A DNA stretch of 64,000 nt from Pseudomonas corrugata (GTDB taxonomy: Bacteria > Pseudomonadota > Gammaproteobacteria > Pseudomonadales > Pseudomonadaceae): assembly GCF_001269905.1 (NCBI RefSeq), contig NZ_LHVK01000009.1:248001-312000 (forward strand), given 5' to 3'. The translations under genes were made by a program, and so were the position numbers. The notes under the pieces are model-generated. The model searched no databases. It was not told the origin of the DNA and saw nothing but the letters and a program-made list of their open reading frames with translations. The stretch's first letter is position 1, and every line of letters starts with the position of its first letter. Below are positions 27,314 to 38,137 of this stretch, in pieces.

Positions 27314-28939
27314 TCAGGGATACTTGCGCTTATCCGGCGCCGGCGGGAAGTACTGGTAAAGCCAGGTCTCGCTCAGGGTCCGGTCCTTGCTGCGAATGAA
27401 CAGGCGCATCTCCACCGGGTCCACCCGGTCATCGGTCGGGTACCAGTCGAAGGTAATGCGATAGCCCTTGATCGCATCCACCACCAACACGTTGAAGTCC
27501 TTCACCTCGCCATGGGAGCAAGTCACCACCGGTTCGATACCGGTCCCAGGGGGCAACTGGTCGATACCGCCGCCACTGAAGTCCACGGCAAAGCGTCGCG
27601 CCCAGACGGTGGGGTAATGCTCGCCCGGTGCCCAGCCTTCGATGAACCCACCCATGCCTGAACGGCTCGCATGGACCTGTGCCAGCTCGGTGCTCACCGG
27701 TGGCAGGGCGCTCCAGTAGAGTTTGTAGCCGTAGTTCAGTGAATCACCGGCTGCAACCGGTTTTTTTGGCGACCAGAACGCGACGATGTTATCCAGGGTT
27801 TCGCCGGTGGTAGGAATTTCCAGCAGATCCACAGAGCCTTCGCCCCAGGCTGTTGTCGGCTCGACCCATAGGCTTGGACGCTTGCTGTACCAGTCCACGG
27901 TATCCTGGTAGCTCTCGAAGCTATGGTCGGTCTGCACCAGGCCGAAGCCTTTCGGGTTGTTGTCGGCAAAAGCGTTGAATTGCAGGGTGGCTGGATTGTT
28001 CAGCGGACGGCAGACCCATTCGCCATTGCCGCGCCACATGGCCAGTCGGTCGGAGTCGTGGATCTGCGGGTGAATGGTGTCGCACATGCGCCGTTCGACG
28101 GTGCCGCAACTGAACATGCTGGTCATCGGCGCAATGCCGAGTTGTTCGATGGCGGTCCGAGCGTTGATGTGGGCGTCGACTTCCATCACGACCCGGGTGG
28201 GCTGGCAATCGATGTCAAAACGATAAGCGCCGGTGGCGCTGGGGGAGTCGAGCAGTGCATAGACCACGAAACGGGTGCTGTTCTTGTCCGGGGTTTCGAA
28301 CCAGAACTGAGTGAAGTCCGGAAACTCCTCGCGGTGTTTGGCATACGTATCGATTGCCAATCCACGGGCCGAGAGGCCGTACTGGCCGCTGGCGTCCACG
28401 GCGCGGAAATAACTGGCGCCCAGAAACGAAACGATGTCGTGCCGGTCCAGCTCCGGCGCCTTGAAGGCCCGGAACCCGGAGAACCCCAGGTCACCCGTCA
28501 GTTGCGCGGTGTTGACCGTGGTTTTCTCGTAGTTGAACAACTCCGGGCGGAAATGCACTTCACGGGCCAGGCGGGTCTTCGGATTGACACTGTGCATGCG
28601 CACCGGCTGCTTGAAACCCATGCCGACGTGGAAAAACTGTACGTCCAGTTGGCCATCCAGCTCATTCCACAGCGAATGGTTGGCGTCATACCGGATAGCG
28701 TTGAACTGCAGGGGCGACATCATCGCCAATGTTTCCGGCAAGACTTGCTTGGTATCGACGTAACGTTGCCCGGCCAGCCGCTTGGCCTGGTCTTTCAGGT
28801 TCTTGAAGTCGAAGGGGAGGGCTTCGCCGTCTGCCGTCCGATCGGCGGCCCAGGCCCGTGCCGCCATGAGGCCCGAAGCCGAAAGCCCGGTATAGGCGGC
28901 GAAAGCCATGGAGGCCTTGAGCAGGTTCCTGCGATGCAT
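27314..28939 (-). CDS. opgD: Glucan biosynthesis protein D
   Basis: OpgD (MdoD) acts in the periplasm and shapes the backbone of osmoregulated periplasmic glucans. The 541-residue product begins with a twin-arginine signal peptide ([19 protein letters not shown], cleavage near ARAWAAD), as in E. coli OpgD. The MdoG-type beta-sandwich follows: [49 protein letters not shown] chose the ATG at 28939; the open frame to 29122 extends upstream without a signal sequence. It stands alone. Confidence 0.93.
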   Translation of the reverse strand: MHRRNLLKASMAFAAYTGLSASGLMAARAWAADRTADGEALPFDFKNLKDQAKRLAGQRYVDTKQVLPETLAMMSPLQFNAIRYDANHSLWNELDGQLDVQFFHVGMGFKQPVRMHSVNPKTRLAREVHFRPELFNYEKTTVNTAQLTGDLGFSGFRAFKAPELDRHDIVSFLGASYFRAVDASGQYGLSARGLAIDTYAKHREEFPDFTQFWFETPDKNSTRFVVYALLDSPSATGAYRFDIDCQPTRVVMEVDAHINARTAIEQLGIAPMTSMFSCGTVERRMCDTIHPQIHDSDRLAMWRGNGEWVCRPLNNPATLQFNAFADNNPKGFGLVQTDHSFESYQDTVDWYSKRPSLWVEPTTAWGEGSVDLLEIPTTGETLDNIVAFWSPKKPVAAGDSLNYGYKLYWSALPPVSTELAQVHASRSGMGGFIEGWAPGEHYPTVWARRFAVDFSGGGIDQLPPGTGIEPVVTCSHGEVKDFNVLVVDAIKGYRITFDWYPTDDRVDPVEMRLFIRSKDRTLSETWLYQYFPPAPDKRKYP

Positions 28940-29359
28940 AAATACAACCTTTCTCGAAACAATCCCCAGCCGCTCCTGGCAACAGAGACTGATACAACTG
29001 ATAAAGGAGTTCGGACATGCCTTTGGCCAAACGCGACGGAGGTGGCCTGTGTGGCTAACTCGAATACTCAAATTAACCGCACAAGCCACCAGAACAGATG
29101 CCTGAGAGCCGGATCGGTTCACCGAGGCGCAAAATCATAGGGGATACGTCGACGGCTGAGAAAAGGAAAGCGTGGCTTGGTTAAATTTCCTTACAGATAT
29201 TTCTTTTTTCTCCGGGGTATCTGCATTTTTTTGACTAATTACTCTAAAACTGCCTCCTCGCTGTGTGAATCGCCCCTATTCTTTAGCTTGGCAAAGGGGT
29301 TCCGTCCGCGAGCCCGGCAGGCTCCGGGAATCAATTCGACGTACACAAGGACACCGTTC
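28940..29359. other. opgD upstream region, partly AT-rich
   Basis: The 420 bases lie between divergent opgD and a 61-codon gene. Positions about 29170-29300 are clearly richer in A/T than the surroundings and probably hold promoters for both, but I cannot place convincing -35/-10 pairs. No gene seen. Confidence 0.4.
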
Positions 29360-29545
29360 ATGACGAAACTACAGGGCATTGCTGAAATGCTGGGGCTCTT
29401 CCCATGCCTGCACAACGTGCGCCGGACGCGGCGCCTTAGCCTGGAGGAACTGCGATTGGTGGAGCGCTACCGCGAGCTGTCGGAAAACGACCGGATCGCC
29501 ATGCGTTACCTGGTGGATGCGATGAGGAGTGTTTCGCGGTTTTGA
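29360..29545 (+). CDS. Small hypothetical protein (61 aa)
   Basis: MTKLQGIAEMLGLFPCLHN opens a basic 61-residue protein. Its second half, LSLEELRLVERYRELSENDR, reads like an amphipathic helical tail of the kind seen at the ends of some small regulators. The start has ACAAGGA about nine bases upstream. No signal or membrane segment. I do not recognise the family. It could be a small regulatory protein; it stands alone. Confidence 0.5.
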   Translation: MTKLQGIAEMLGLFPCLHNVRRTRRLSLEELRLVERYRELSENDRIAMRYLVDAMRSVSRF

Positions 29546-29924
29546 GCCGGTTGTCGTACTGGATCGGTCTGGGCAGAGTCACTGCTTATTCCATCGACCA
29601 GTCCCGGGGACGTTCTGTGCGCTGGTGCAATATGCGCAAGATCTGCAATTGACCTTGTACGACCCGGTAAGGTGCAACGAATGGGTAGCGTGTCAGCACC
29701 AGTTCTCGAACATCCGGAACGGCTGAAGGACGGCCGCAGCCGGGGAGACGCCAAACGACAAAACAGGCGAGACCATGGAGAGATACCCTTGGGTGTATAC
29801 GTTGTAGACAACTCCAGGGCCTGCCAGGATTTCCGTCAACCAGCGAGGGTGCACCGGTTGACGAAAACCTTAGCAAGACGAAGGCGGGGGGCCGTGCGCA
29901 TGTGTTTCCAGATACTTATTGCAT
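29546..29924. other. Intergenic region with one hairpin
   Basis: These 379 bases hold several overlapping open frames on both strands, none with a good start and conserved-looking sequence. CGTCAACC (29834-29841) and GGTTGACG (29856-29863) form a stem 60 bases beyond the patD stop, without a U-tract. Confidence 0.4.
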
Positions 29925-31349
29925 TTAATGCTTGAACATCACATGCCGCACCACCGTGTAGTCCTCCAGCCCATACATGGACATGTCCTTGCCATACCCG
30001 GAATGTTTCTGACCGCCGTGGGGCATTTCGCTGACGAGCATGAAGTGGGTATTCACCCAGGTGCAGCCGTATTGCAGGCGCGCCGACAGGCGATGGGCGC
30101 GGCCGACGTCGCGGGTCCATACCGATGAGGCCAGGCCATAGTCAGAATCGTTGGCCCAGTCCAGTACCTGCGCTTCATCGAGGAACGGGGTGACGGACAC
30201 CACCGGGCCGAAGACCTCCCGGCGCACGATCTCATCGTCCTGCTGGGCATCGGCCAGTACCGTCGGTTCGAAGAAGAACCCGTTGCCGTCCACGGCTTTG
30301 CCACCGGTGATCAAACGGATATGTGGCTGGGCGATGGCGCGTTCGACGAGCCCGGCCACGCGGTCTCGATGCTGGGCGGTGATCAGCGGGCCCATCTCGG
30401 TGTCCGGTGCGGTCTGCAGGCCGTACTTGATGCTGCCCACCGCAGCGCCGAGTTTTTCGACGAACTGGTCGTAGATGCCTTGCTGGGCATAGATGCGGCA
30501 GGCCGCGGTGCAATCCTGGCCGGCATTGTAGAAACCGAAAGTGCGGATGCCTTCCACGGCGGCGTCGATGTCGGCGTCGTCGAAGATGATCACCGGGGCC
30601 TTGCCGCCCAGTTCCATATGCGTGCGTTTGACGCTGTCGGCGGTGCTGGAAATGATGTGCGAGCCGGTGGCGATGGAGCCGGTGAGCGACACCATGCGCA
30701 CTTTCGGGTGAGTGATCAGCGGCTGGCCGACGGTCTGCCCACGACCGAACACCACGTTGAGTACCCCGGCCGGGAAAATGTCTGCTGCCAGTTCCGCCAG
30801 GCGCAACGCCGTCAGGGGCGTCTGTTCCGAGGGCTTGAGTACAACGGTATTACCCGCGGCCAGGGCCGGGGCGATTTTCCAGGCAACCATCATCAGCGGA
30901 TAGTTCCAGGGTGCGATGGAGGCAATAACGCCCACCGGGTCGCGGCGGATCATCGAAGTATGCCCCGGCAGGTATTCGCCCCCCGCCGAGCCGTTCATGC
31001 AGCGACTGGCGCCGGCAAAGAAACGGAACACATCGGCAATGGCCGGGATCTCATCGTTCAGGGCGGCGCCCAGGGGTTTGCCACAGTTGTCCGACTCCAG
31101 CTTCGCCAGTTCTTCGCCATGGGCTTCAATGGCGTCGGCCAGTTTGAGCAGCAGCAGGGAGCGGTCCTTGGGCGGGATCTGCGACCAACTGTCGAAGGCA
31201 TCAGCGGCAGCGCGCACGGCGGCATCGACCTGGGCCTCGCTGGCTTCGTTGATTTCCACCAGCACCCGACCCAGTGCCGGATTGAACACGGCCTGTCCGG
31301 GACCTTCGCCGTTCACCAGGCGACCGTTGATCAGCAGTTTGGTTTGCAT
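29925..31349 (-). CDS. patD: Gamma-aminobutyraldehyde dehydrogenase (PatD/YdcW type)
   Basis: Oxidises 4-aminobutanal, the product of putrescine transamination, to GABA with NAD+. The 474-residue product equals the E. coli PatD length. It has the cofactor region [21 protein letters not shown], general base Glu in MELGGKAPV and nucleophilic Cys in [12 protein letters not shown] chose the ATG at 31349, with AGAGG eight bases upstream, over the ATG at 31355, which is too close to it. It follows ydcSTUV, the same order as E. coli ydcSTUVW, with a REPIN in between. Confidence 0.92.
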   Translation of the reverse strand: MQTKLLINGRLVNGEGPGQAVFNPALGRVLVEINEASEAQVDAAVRAAADAFDSWSQIPPKDRSLLLLKLADAIEAHGEELAKLESDNCGKPLGAALNDEIPAIADVFRFFAGASRCMNGSAGGEYLPGHTSMIRRDPVGVIASIAPWNYPLMMVAWKIAPALAAGNTVVLKPSEQTPLTALRLAELAADIFPAGVLNVVFGRGQTVGQPLITHPKVRMVSLTGSIATGSHIISSTADSVKRTHMELGGKAPVIIFDDADIDAAVEGIRTFGFYNAGQDCTAACRIYAQQGIYDQFVEKLGAAVGSIKYGLQTAPDTEMGPLITAQHRDRVAGLVERAIAQPHIRLITGGKAVDGNGFFFEPTVLADAQQDDEIVRREVFGPVVSVTPFLDEAQVLDWANDSDYGLASSVWTRDVGRAHRLSARLQYGCTWVNTHFMLVSEMPHGGQKHSGYGKDMSMYGLEDYTVVRHVMFKH

Positions 31350-31377
31350 GTCCATGTCCTCTCAAGTTGTTGTTTTT

Positions 31378-31467
31378 TGTGGGAGCGAGCCTGCTCGCGA
31401 AGGTGTTCCACCAGGCAACCCTTGCACTGACTGGAGCACCGCTTTCGCGAGCAGGCTCGCTCCCACA
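31378..31467. repeat. REPIN inside the ydcSTUV-patD cluster
   Basis: TGTGGGAGCGAGCCTGCTCGCGAA and TTCGCGAGCAGGCTCGCTCCCACA enclose about 40 bases between ydcV and patD. It may tune the ratio of transporter to enzyme mRNA. Confidence 0.9.
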
Positions 31468-31493
31468 GGGGGGCATCGCTGTTCATGCCTGAG

Positions 31494-32312
31494 TTATTTC
31501 CCCCCGCTCCCCGCCACGCTCTCACCCCCACGGGTCAGGTAGTAGGCGCCCAATATCGGCAGCATGGTGACGATCATCACCAGCATGGCGACGACGTTGG
31601 TCACCGGCACGTCGCGGGGGCGGCTGAGTTGGTTGAGCAGCCAGAGCGGCAGGGTACGTTCGTGGCCGGCAGTGAAGGTGGTGACAATGATTTCGTCGAA
31701 CGACAGCGCGAACGCCAACATGCCGCCGGCCAGCAGTGCCGAGCCGAGATTGGGCAGGATGATGTAGCGGAAGGTCTGCCAGCCATCGGCCCCCAGGTCC
31801 ATCGAGGCCTCGATCAGGCTGTGGGAGGTACGGCGCAACCGGGCGATGACGTTGTTGTAGACGATCACTACACAGAAAGTGGCGTGGCCGACGACGATGG
31901 TGAACATGCCCGGCTCGATTCCCAGGGTCTTGAACGTGGCCAGAAGTGCAATGCCGGTGATGATCCCCGGCAGGGCAATGGGCAGGATCAGCATCAGGGA
32001 TATTCCCTGCTTGCCGAAGAAGTCGCGGCGGTACAGCGCCGCCGAGGCCAACGTGCCGAGTACCATGGCGATCAGGGTGGCGATGCTCGCGATCTGCAAC
32101 GACAGCTTGATCGCCTCCAGTACATCAGGACGGGCGAAAGCCACGCTGAACCATTTCAGGGTCAAGCCCTTGGGCGGGAAGCTGAACGCGGCGTCCTCGG
32201 TATTGAAGGCATAGAGGAAGATGATCAGGATCGGGAAGTGCAGGAACACCAGTCCCCCCCAAGCCGCGATGCGCAAACCCCATGACGCCCGGGATGAAGA
32301 ATCAGAGTGCAT
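31494..32312 (-). CDS. ydcV: ABC transporter permease (YdcV/PotC type)
   Basis: A 272-residue inner-membrane permease with about six helices. The cytoplasmic EAA loop, [20 protein letters not shown], docks the ATPase. The N-terminus [20 protein letters not shown] is typical of PotC-type polyamine permeases. Its start overlaps the end of the preceding permease by 11 bases, which indicates translational coupling. Likely carries putrescine or a related amine. Confidence 0.9.
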   Translation of the reverse strand: MHSDSSSRASWGLRIAAWGGLVFLHFPILIIFLYAFNTEDAAFSFPPKGLTLKWFSVAFARPDVLEAIKLSLQIASIATLIAMVLGTLASAALYRRDFFGKQGISLMLILPIALPGIITGIALLATFKTLGIEPGMFTIVVGHATFCVVIVYNNVIARLRRTSHSLIEASMDLGADGWQTFRYIILPNLGSALLAGGMLAFALSFDEIIVTTFTAGHERTLPLWLLNQLSRPRDVPVTNVVAMLVMIVTMLPILGAYYLTRGGESVAGSGGK

Positions 32313-33246
32313 CGAAAGCCCCCAGGCGCTTGACGATAGACAGGTAAATGGCGATCAGCACGATGGGCACCAGCGTGAAGGCTGCGGCCATGGGCATGTT
32401 GCCGATGGCGCCTTGCTGGGCGTAGACCATGCTGCCGACGAAGTATCCCGGCGGGCCCACCAGCTGGGGCACGATGAAATCCCCCAGGGTCAGCGAGAAC
32501 GTGAAGATCGAACCGGCGGCGATGCCCGGGACCGACAGCGGCAGGACCACTTGCATGAACGTCTGGCGTGGCTTGGCACCCAGGTCCGCCGAGGCTTGCA
32601 GCAGCGAGGGCGGCAGGCGCTCCAGGGACGCCTGGATCGGCAGGATCATGAACGGCAGCCAGATATAGACAAACACCAGGAAGCGTCCCAGGTGCGAAGT
32701 GGACAGCGTGCTGCCGCCGACGCCGGGGATTTCCAGCACGAACTGCAACACCGGCCCCAGGCCCAGGTGCTGAATGAACCACTGCGCCACGCCGCCTTTG
32801 GCCAGCAACAATGTCCAGGCATAGGCCTTGACGATGTAGCTGGCCCACATGGGCAGCATTACCGCGATGTAGAAAAACGCCTTGGTCTTGCCGCTGGTGT
32901 AGCGCGCCATGTAATAGGCGATGGGGAACGCGACGACGGCGCTGGCGATGGACACCGCGATGGCCATGGTCACGGTGCGCAGGATGATGTCGAAGTTCGA
33001 GGGTTGGAACAGTGCCGCGAAATTCGCCAGGGTCAGGTCCGGCGTGACCGCCATGGTGAAATCGTCGAAGGTGTAGAAGCCTTGCCACAGCAAGGTCAGC
33101 AGCGAGCCCAGGTAGATCGCGCCGAACCAGATCAGCGGCGGTACCAGCAGCATCGACAGGTACAGGTTGGGCCGTCGGTACAGCAGGTTGGAAAACCGTC
33201 GCAGCGAACCCGGTGCAGGTGTCCGGGGGAGAGCCAGTGTATTCAT
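32302..33246 (-). CDS. ydcU: ABC transporter permease (YdcU/PotB type)
   Basis: A 314-residue partner permease with about six helices and an EAA loop, [20 protein letters not shown]. The N-terminal segment [20 protein letters not shown] fits PotB-type permeases. It starts one base after the ATPase stop and overlaps the next permease, so ydcT, U and V form a tight operon. Confidence 0.9.
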   Translation of the reverse strand: MNTLALPRTPAPGSLRRFSNLLYRRPNLYLSMLLVPPLIWFGAIYLGSLLTLLWQGFYTFDDFTMAVTPDLTLANFAALFQPSNFDIILRTVTMAIAVSIASAVVAFPIAYYMARYTSGKTKAFFYIAVMLPMWASYIVKAYAWTLLLAKGGVAQWFIQHLGLGPVLQFVLEIPGVGGSTLSTSHLGRFLVFVYIWLPFMILPIQASLERLPPSLLQASADLGAKPRQTFMQVVLPLSVPGIAAGSIFTFSLTLGDFIVPQLVGPPGYFVGSMVYAQQGAIGNMPMAAAFTLVPIVLIAIYLSIVKRLGAFDAL

Positions 33247-33247
33247 C

Positions 33248-34285
33248 TCAGGCCTCGCCGCCGACAGTGTCGTGCAGGGTAATCATCGCCTCGCGGGCCC
33301 AGCGGACCCTGAGCTGCTGGCCGGTCTGGTGCTGAGCGCTGCTGTCGGCCCACTGAGTGTTGGCCTGACTGAGGTTCAGGATCTGGCCGTTTTCCAGTTT
33401 CAGCTCGTAGCGAGTGGCGCTGCCCTGGTATTGAATGTCGTGAAGCAGCCCTTGGACTTCGATTTCATGGCCGCTCAACGGGCCCTCGGCGAAACGCACG
33501 TGTTCCGGGCGGATCGAAAACGGCTGTGGATAACCGCTCAGCTGTCGCGCCAGTTCGCCGCGAATCACGTTGGAGGTGCCGACAAATTCCGCGACGAAGG
33601 TGGTCGCCGGTTTCATGTACAGGTTGCGCGGTGTATCCACTTGTTCAATGCGGCCCATGTTGAATACCGCCACCCGGTCGGACATCGACAAGGCCTCGGT
33701 CTGGTCATGGGTAACGAAAATGAACGTGATGCCCAACTGGCGCTGCAGTTTCTTCAATTCGCCTTGCATCTGTTCGCGCAGCTTCAGGTCGAGGGCGCCA
33801 AGGGGTTCATCCAGCAGCAACACCCGCGGGCGATTGACCAACGCACGGGCCAGGGCTACACGCTGACGCTGGCCGCCGGAGAGCTGCGCCGGTTTGCGTT
33901 CGCCATAGCCGCCCAGGGCTACCATCTCCAGCGCTTCGTCGGCACGCTTGATTCGCTCGGCCTTGGCGACGCCTTTGACTTTCAGGCCGTAGGCCACGTT
34001 GTCGCGTACGTTCATGTGGGGGAAGAGGGCGTAGTCCTGGAATACCGTATTGACGTCCCGTTGATAGGGTGGCAGCCCGGCGGCCTCCTCGCCATGAATG
34101 CGGATCGAACCGGCGCTCGGCTGTTCGAAACCGGCAATCAGCCGCAGACAGGTGGTCTTGCCCGACCCGGAGGGGCCCAGCATGGAAAAGAACTCGCCGT
34201 CCTCGATGTCGATGGAGACCCGGTCAACGGCCTTCACCTCGCCGAATTGACGGGAAACCTGGGTGAACTGGACTGCGAGTGTCAT
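33248..34285 (-). CDS. ydcT: ABC transporter ATP-binding protein (YdcT/PotA type)
   Basis: The 345-residue product has Walker A GPSGSGKTT, the Q-loop in VFQDYALFPHM, signature LSGGQRQRVALARAL, Walker B LLLDEPLGALD and H-loop FVTHDQ. A C-terminal TOBE domain follows (FSIRPEHVRFAEG). It energises uptake through YdcU/YdcV. I chose the ATG at 34285, with GGAG nine bases upstream; an ATG at 34300 has no ribosome binding site. Confidence 0.93.
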   Translation of the reverse strand: MTLAVQFTQVSRQFGEVKAVDRVSIDIEDGEFFSMLGPSGSGKTTCLRLIAGFEQPSAGSIRIHGEEAAGLPPYQRDVNTVFQDYALFPHMNVRDNVAYGLKVKGVAKAERIKRADEALEMVALGGYGERKPAQLSGGQRQRVALARALVNRPRVLLLDEPLGALDLKLREQMQGELKKLQRQLGITFIFVTHDQTEALSMSDRVAVFNMGRIEQVDTPRNLYMKPATTFVAEFVGTSNVIRGELARQLSGYPQPFSIRPEHVRFAEGPLSGHEIEVQGLLHDIQYQGSATRYELKLENGQILNLSQANTQWADSSAQHQTGQQLRVRWAREAMITLHDTVGGEA

Positions 34286-34348
34286 GGTGCGGTGCTCCAT
34301 AAGCGCAACTGCTGCTGTTGAATCATTAATGATGACGGGCACCGAACC

Positions 34349-34378
34349 TGTGGCGCGGGGATAAATCCCCTCGCCACA
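34349..34378. repeat. Single REP palindrome (TGTGGCGAGGGGAT family)
   Basis: TGTGGCGCGGGGAT and ATCCCCTCGCCACA, with one mismatch, lie between ydcS and ydcT. Confidence 0.8.
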
Positions 34379-34420
34379 ACGACAGTATTTATCTGTAGTT
34401 TTTACACCGCCCGATCAGCC

Positions 34421-35572
34421 CTACCGCCCGCCCATGATCGCGATGTAATCCTGGGTCCAGCGGCTGTACGGCACGAACTTGCCGCCCTCGGCCTGTGGGG
34501 TTTTCCAGAAGGCGATCTTGTCGAACTGGTCGAAGCCGTTGGTCTTGCAACCTTCAGCCCCCAGCAGCTCGCTGCCCTGGCACGCCGCGGGCACTGCCGG
34601 CAAGGAGCCGAACCATGCTGCCACGTCACCCTGGACCTTCGGTTGCAGCGACCAGTCCATCCATTTGTAGGCGCAGTTGGGGTGCTTGGCCTCGGCGTGG
34701 AGCATGGTGGTGTCGGCCCAGCCGGTGGCGCCTTCTTTCGGAATGGTCGAGGCGATCGGTTGTTTTTCGTTGATCAGGCCATTGACCTGGTATGGCCAGG
34801 CACCGGACGCCACCACGCCTTCGTTCTTGAAGTCACTCATCTGCACGGTGGTGTCATGCCAGTAGCGATGGATCAACGGTTGCTGGGCCCGCAGTAGCTC
34901 CAGCACGGCCTTGTATTGGGCTTCGTCGAGTTGATACGGATCCTTGATGCCCAGCTCGGGCTTGGCAGTCTTGAGGTACAGCGCCGCATCGGCGATGTAG
35001 ATCGGTCCGTCGTAGGCCTGCACGCGGCCCTTGTTCGGCTTGCCGTCGGGCAGGGCCTGGGGGCTGAACAACACGCTCCAACTGGTAGGGGCCTGTTTGA
35101 ATACGTCGGTGTTGTACATCAGCACGTTCGGCCCCCATTGATACGGCGTGCCGTAGGTTTTCTGGTTGACCACGTACCACGGCGCGTCCTTGAGACGCGG
35201 ATCAAGGTTCTTCCAGTTGGGGATCAATGCGGTGTTGATTGGTTGCACCCGCTTGCCGGCGATCAGTCGTAACGAAGCATCGCCCGAGGCCGTGACCAGG
35301 TCGTAGCCACCCTTGCTCATCAGGCTGACCATTTCGTCGGAGGTCGCGGCGGTTTTCACATTGACCTTGCAGCCGGTTTCCTTCTCGAAACCGGTCACCC
35401 AATCGTAGGCCTTGTCGCTTTCGCCTCGCTCGATATAACCCGGCCAGGCCACGATATCCAATTGGCCTTCACCCTTGCCAACGGTCTTGAGCGGTTCGGC
35501 GGCCTGGACGCTGAGGCTGGTCAGCATCGCCAGGGTGATTGCACTGAGCAATACGGTGTTGTGCGCGTACAT
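34421..35572 (-). CDS. ydcS: Periplasmic substrate-binding protein (YdcS/PotD type)
   Basis: The 383-residue product has a signal peptide (residues 1-24, ending SVQAAE) and a PotD-like fold: LDIVAWPGYIERGESDKAYDW, GYDLVTASGDASLRLIAG and YGTPYQWGPNVLMYN. It delivers ligand to YdcTUV. Gene order and family suggest polyamines or aminobutyraldehyde precursors; the exact ligand is not visible. First gene of the transporter cluster, with an ATG at 35572 after AGAGGG. Confidence 0.9.
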   Translation of the reverse strand: MYAHNTVLLSAITLAMLTSLSVQAAEPLKTVGKGEGQLDIVAWPGYIERGESDKAYDWVTGFEKETGCKVNVKTAATSDEMVSLMSKGGYDLVTASGDASLRLIAGKRVQPINTALIPNWKNLDPRLKDAPWYVVNQKTYGTPYQWGPNVLMYNTDVFKQAPTSWSVLFSPQALPDGKPNKGRVQAYDGPIYIADAALYLKTAKPELGIKDPYQLDEAQYKAVLELLRAQQPLIHRYWHDTTVQMSDFKNEGVVASGAWPYQVNGLINEKQPIASTIPKEGATGWADTTMLHAEAKHPNCAYKWMDWSLQPKVQGDVAAWFGSLPAVPAACQGSELLGAEGCKTNGFDQFDKIAFWKTPQAEGGKFVPYSRWTQDYIAIMGGR

Positions 35573-35604
35573 GGGAATCCCTCTTGCTTTAATTGTTTTG
35601 GATT

Positions 35605-35670
35605 AGCCGCAAGTCTCAAGCTGGAAGCTGCAAGAAACGGCGGTCACCTACAACTTGTAGCTTGCTGCTT
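35605..35670. repeat. REP-like repeat (AAGCTGCAAG/CTTGTAGCTTG family)
   Basis: AGCCGCAAGTCTCAAGCTGGAAGCTGCAAG and CAACTTGTAGCTTGCTGCTT pair imperfectly. Same family as the hom-thrC element at 18299. Confidence 0.65.
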
Positions 35671-37126
35671 ACAACTCCCGCCCGTGACGGGCCATGATGT
35701 GGCGCACCACGCTGTAGTCCTGGAGCGAGTCACAGGACAAGTCTTTCCCGTAGCCCGAGCGCTTCAGGCCGCCGTGGGGCATCTCGCTGACCAGCATGAA
35801 GTGGCTGTTGATCCAGGTGCAGCCGTATTGCAGGCGCGCCGCCACTTGCATCGCCTTGTCCAGGTTCTGGGTCCATACCGAGGACGCCAGGCCGTATTCG
35901 GAATCGTTGGCCCAATCCACCGCCTGGGGGAGTTCGTCGAAGCGGGTCACGGTGACCACCGGGCCGAACACCTCGCGCTGGACGATTTCATCGCTTTGCT
36001 TGCAGCCGGCCAGCAAGGTCGGCTGGTAATAGAAGCCGGCACCGGAATGCACCGCCGCGCCGGTGATGCGCTCGATGTGCGGCTGGGCGAGTGCGCGTTC
36101 GACGAAACTGGCGACACGGTCGCGCTGGCGGGTGCTGATCAAGGGACCGATTTCGTTGTCGGCGTCGCGCTTGCCGGCAAAGCGCAGGCTGCTGACCGCC
36201 GTGCCGAGTTCGGCCACCAGTCGATCGTGAATGGCGCCCTGAGCGTAGATCCGGCAGGCCGCGGTGCAATCCTGGCCTGCGTTGTAATAGCCGTAGGTGC
36301 GCACGCCATCGACCACCGCCTGGATGTCGGCGTCGTTGCAGACGATCACCGGTGCCTTGCCTCCCAGCTCCAGGTGCGTGCGCTTGAGGGTTTTCGCCGC
36401 GGCCTGGAGGATTTTCTGGCCGGTGACGATATCGCCGGTCAGCGAGACCATGCGCACCTTGGGATGGCTGACCAGATGGCTGCCAACCCCTTCGCCGCCT
36501 CCGCAGATGACGTTGATGACGCCCCGGGGCAGGATCCCGGCCAGCAGCGGCGCCAGGGCCAGGATCGACAGCGGCGTATGCTCCGAGGGTTTGAACACCA
36601 GGGTGTTGCCGGCGGCCAGGGCCGGGGCGATTTTCCACGCGGCCATCATGATTGGGTAATTCCACGGCGCAATGGACGTGATCACGCCGATGGGGTCGCG
36701 GCGCACCATGCTGGTGTAGCCGGGCAGGTACTCACCGCTGAGCTGGCCGGTCTGGCAGCGCACGGCGCCGGCGAAGAAACGGAACACATCCACTGTGGCA
36801 CTGAGGTCGTCCTGCCGCGCCAGGTGCAATGGCTTGCCGCAGTTCAGCGATTCGAGACGGGCCAGGTGATCGGCATGCTTTTCGATCGCGCTGGCGATCT
36901 CCAGCAGCAGGTTCGAGCGTTGTTGCGGGGTGGTGCGCGACCATCCGTCGAAGGCTTGGTGGGCGGCCAGGACCGCTGCCTCGACCTGCTCGATGCTGGC
37001 CTCGGCGATAGAGGCCAGTACTCCGCCGGTGGCCGGATTGAGTATCGGCTCGACAAATCCCTCGCCGGAAACGAGCTCCCCATCGATCAGCAATGCGGTG
37101 CACAGTGGGGTTGGTGTGCCAGCCAT
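35669..37126 (-). CDS. Second aminobutyraldehyde dehydrogenase paralogue
   Basis: A 485-residue NAD+-dependent aldehyde dehydrogenase very similar to the one at 29925. They share [31 protein letters not shown] and [15 protein letters not shown] with the active-site Cys. The N-terminus is about ten residues longer and the C-terminus ends RHGREL. I chose the ATG at 37126 ([19 protein letters not shown]); the frame to 37195 has no sensible start. It sits directly upstream of ydcS on the same strand. It probably oxidises a related amino-aldehyde. Confidence 0.88.
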   Translation of the reverse strand: MAGTPTPLCTALLIDGELVSGEGFVEPILNPATGGVLASIAEASIEQVEAAVLAAHQAFDGWSRTTPQQRSNLLLEIASAIEKHADHLARLESLNCGKPLHLARQDDLSATVDVFRFFAGAVRCQTGQLSGEYLPGYTSMVRRDPIGVITSIAPWNYPIMMAAWKIAPALAAGNTLVFKPSEHTPLSILALAPLLAGILPRGVINVICGGGEGVGSHLVSHPKVRMVSLTGDIVTGQKILQAAAKTLKRTHLELGGKAPVIVCNDADIQAVVDGVRTYGYYNAGQDCTAACRIYAQGAIHDRLVAELGTAVSSLRFAGKRDADNEIGPLISTRQRDRVASFVERALAQPHIERITGAAVHSGAGFYYQPTLLAGCKQSDEIVQREVFGPVVTVTRFDELPQAVDWANDSEYGLASSVWTQNLDKAMQVAARLQYGCTWINSHFMLVSEMPHGGLKRSGYGKDLSCDSLQDYSVVRHIMARHGREL

Positions 37127-37222
37127 GTTTGATTTTCTCTTATTAAATGGCCCGGAGGATTCAGCAAGACTAGTGCGCAGCCTCCAGGCCGACAAATTCT
37201 AAATACTCAAGTATGCATTCGA

Positions 37223-38137
37223 TTAAATAGATGGCTTACGCCCGCCGTGGGGCTGCTCCCTGGCGACGGTCAGGAAAGGATCGACCAATGCCGGTCGTGA
37301 CGTGCCGCGGCGCCAGGCCAGCCCGACGTCGAGGGTCTGGTTGAGGTCGGCGATCGGACGCGCTTCGATGATGTCGCCCTCCAGTGACCAGGGGCGGTAC
37401 GTCATGTCCGGTTGGATCGACACGCCCAGTCCCGCCGCTACCAGGCTGCGCACCGCTTCGGTCGAGGCGGTGCGCAGCGTGATCTTCGGTTGCAGGCTGG
37501 CACCACGCCACAGGCGCTGGGCGTTGCGTTCCATTTCATCGACGTTCAGCTGGATCAGTGGCTCACTGGCGACGTCCGCCAGGTTGATGCTGTCGTGTTC
37601 CAGCAACGGGTGCCGGGGCGGCAGCCACAAGCGGTGAGGAGAATGGGTCAACACTTCGGTCTGCAAGGCATGGCGATCTTCGAGGTTGGACAGAATGAGC
37701 ACGCCGACATCGATTTCCCCGCTGACTAGCAGATGCTCGATATAGGGCCGTTCGTCCTCCATCACGCGGATCACCACATTCGGGTAGGCGCGCTGGAAGC
37801 GGGTCAGCAGATCGGCCAGGTAGTAGCCGGCGACCAGGCTGGTGACGCCGACGGTCAGATGGCCGGCGATCTGGTCGGTGCTTTGCTGCAGGCTGCGCTT
37901 GGCGTTGTCTACGGTGGCGAGGATCAGGTGGGCCTGGCGCAGGAACTGATGGCCCTGATGGGTCAGGGTCATGCCCTTGGCATGGCGGTTGAACAGGCTG
38001 ACGCCGATCTCCTGCTCCAGTTGCTGGATGGCCAGGGTCAAGGTGGACTGGGAAATGAATGCGGCTTGCGCAGCGGCGGAAATCGAGCCGGTCTCGGCCA
38101 CGGCGATGAAATGGCGGATCTGACGCAAGGTCATCAT
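37223..38137 (-). CDS. LysR-family transcriptional regulator
   Basis: The 304-residue product has an N-terminal winged helix-turn-helix (TLRQIRHFIAVAETGSISAA, then SQSTLTLAIQQLEQEIG) and a C-terminal ligand-binding domain (about 92-295, GHLTVGVTSLVAGYYLADLL). LysR proteins usually respond to a pathway metabolite. It lies upstream of and in line with the second aldehyde dehydrogenase, so it may control the aldehyde/ydc cluster. I chose the first of two adjacent ATGs at 38137. Confidence 0.9.
   Translation of the reverse strand: MMTLRQIRHFIAVAETGSISAAAQAAFISQSTLTLAIQQLEQEIGVSLFNRHAKGMTLTHQGHQFLRQAHLILATVDNAKRSLQQSTDQIAGHLTVGVTSLVAGYYLADLLTRFQRAYPNVVIRVMEDERPYIEHLLVSGEIDVGVLILSNLEDRHALQTEVLTHSPHRLWLPPRHPLLEHDSINLADVASEPLIQLNVDEMERNAQRLWRGASLQPKITLRTASTEAVRSLVAAGLGVSIQPDMTYRPWSLEGDIIEARPIADLNQTLDVGLAWRRGTSRPALVDPFLTVAREQPHGGRKPSI

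Noticed and set aside
35462..37132. 556-codon plus-strand frame across the second aldehyde dehydrogenase
   Set aside because: Antisense shadow with low-complexity composition; the aldehyde dehydrogenase motifs are on the minus strand.
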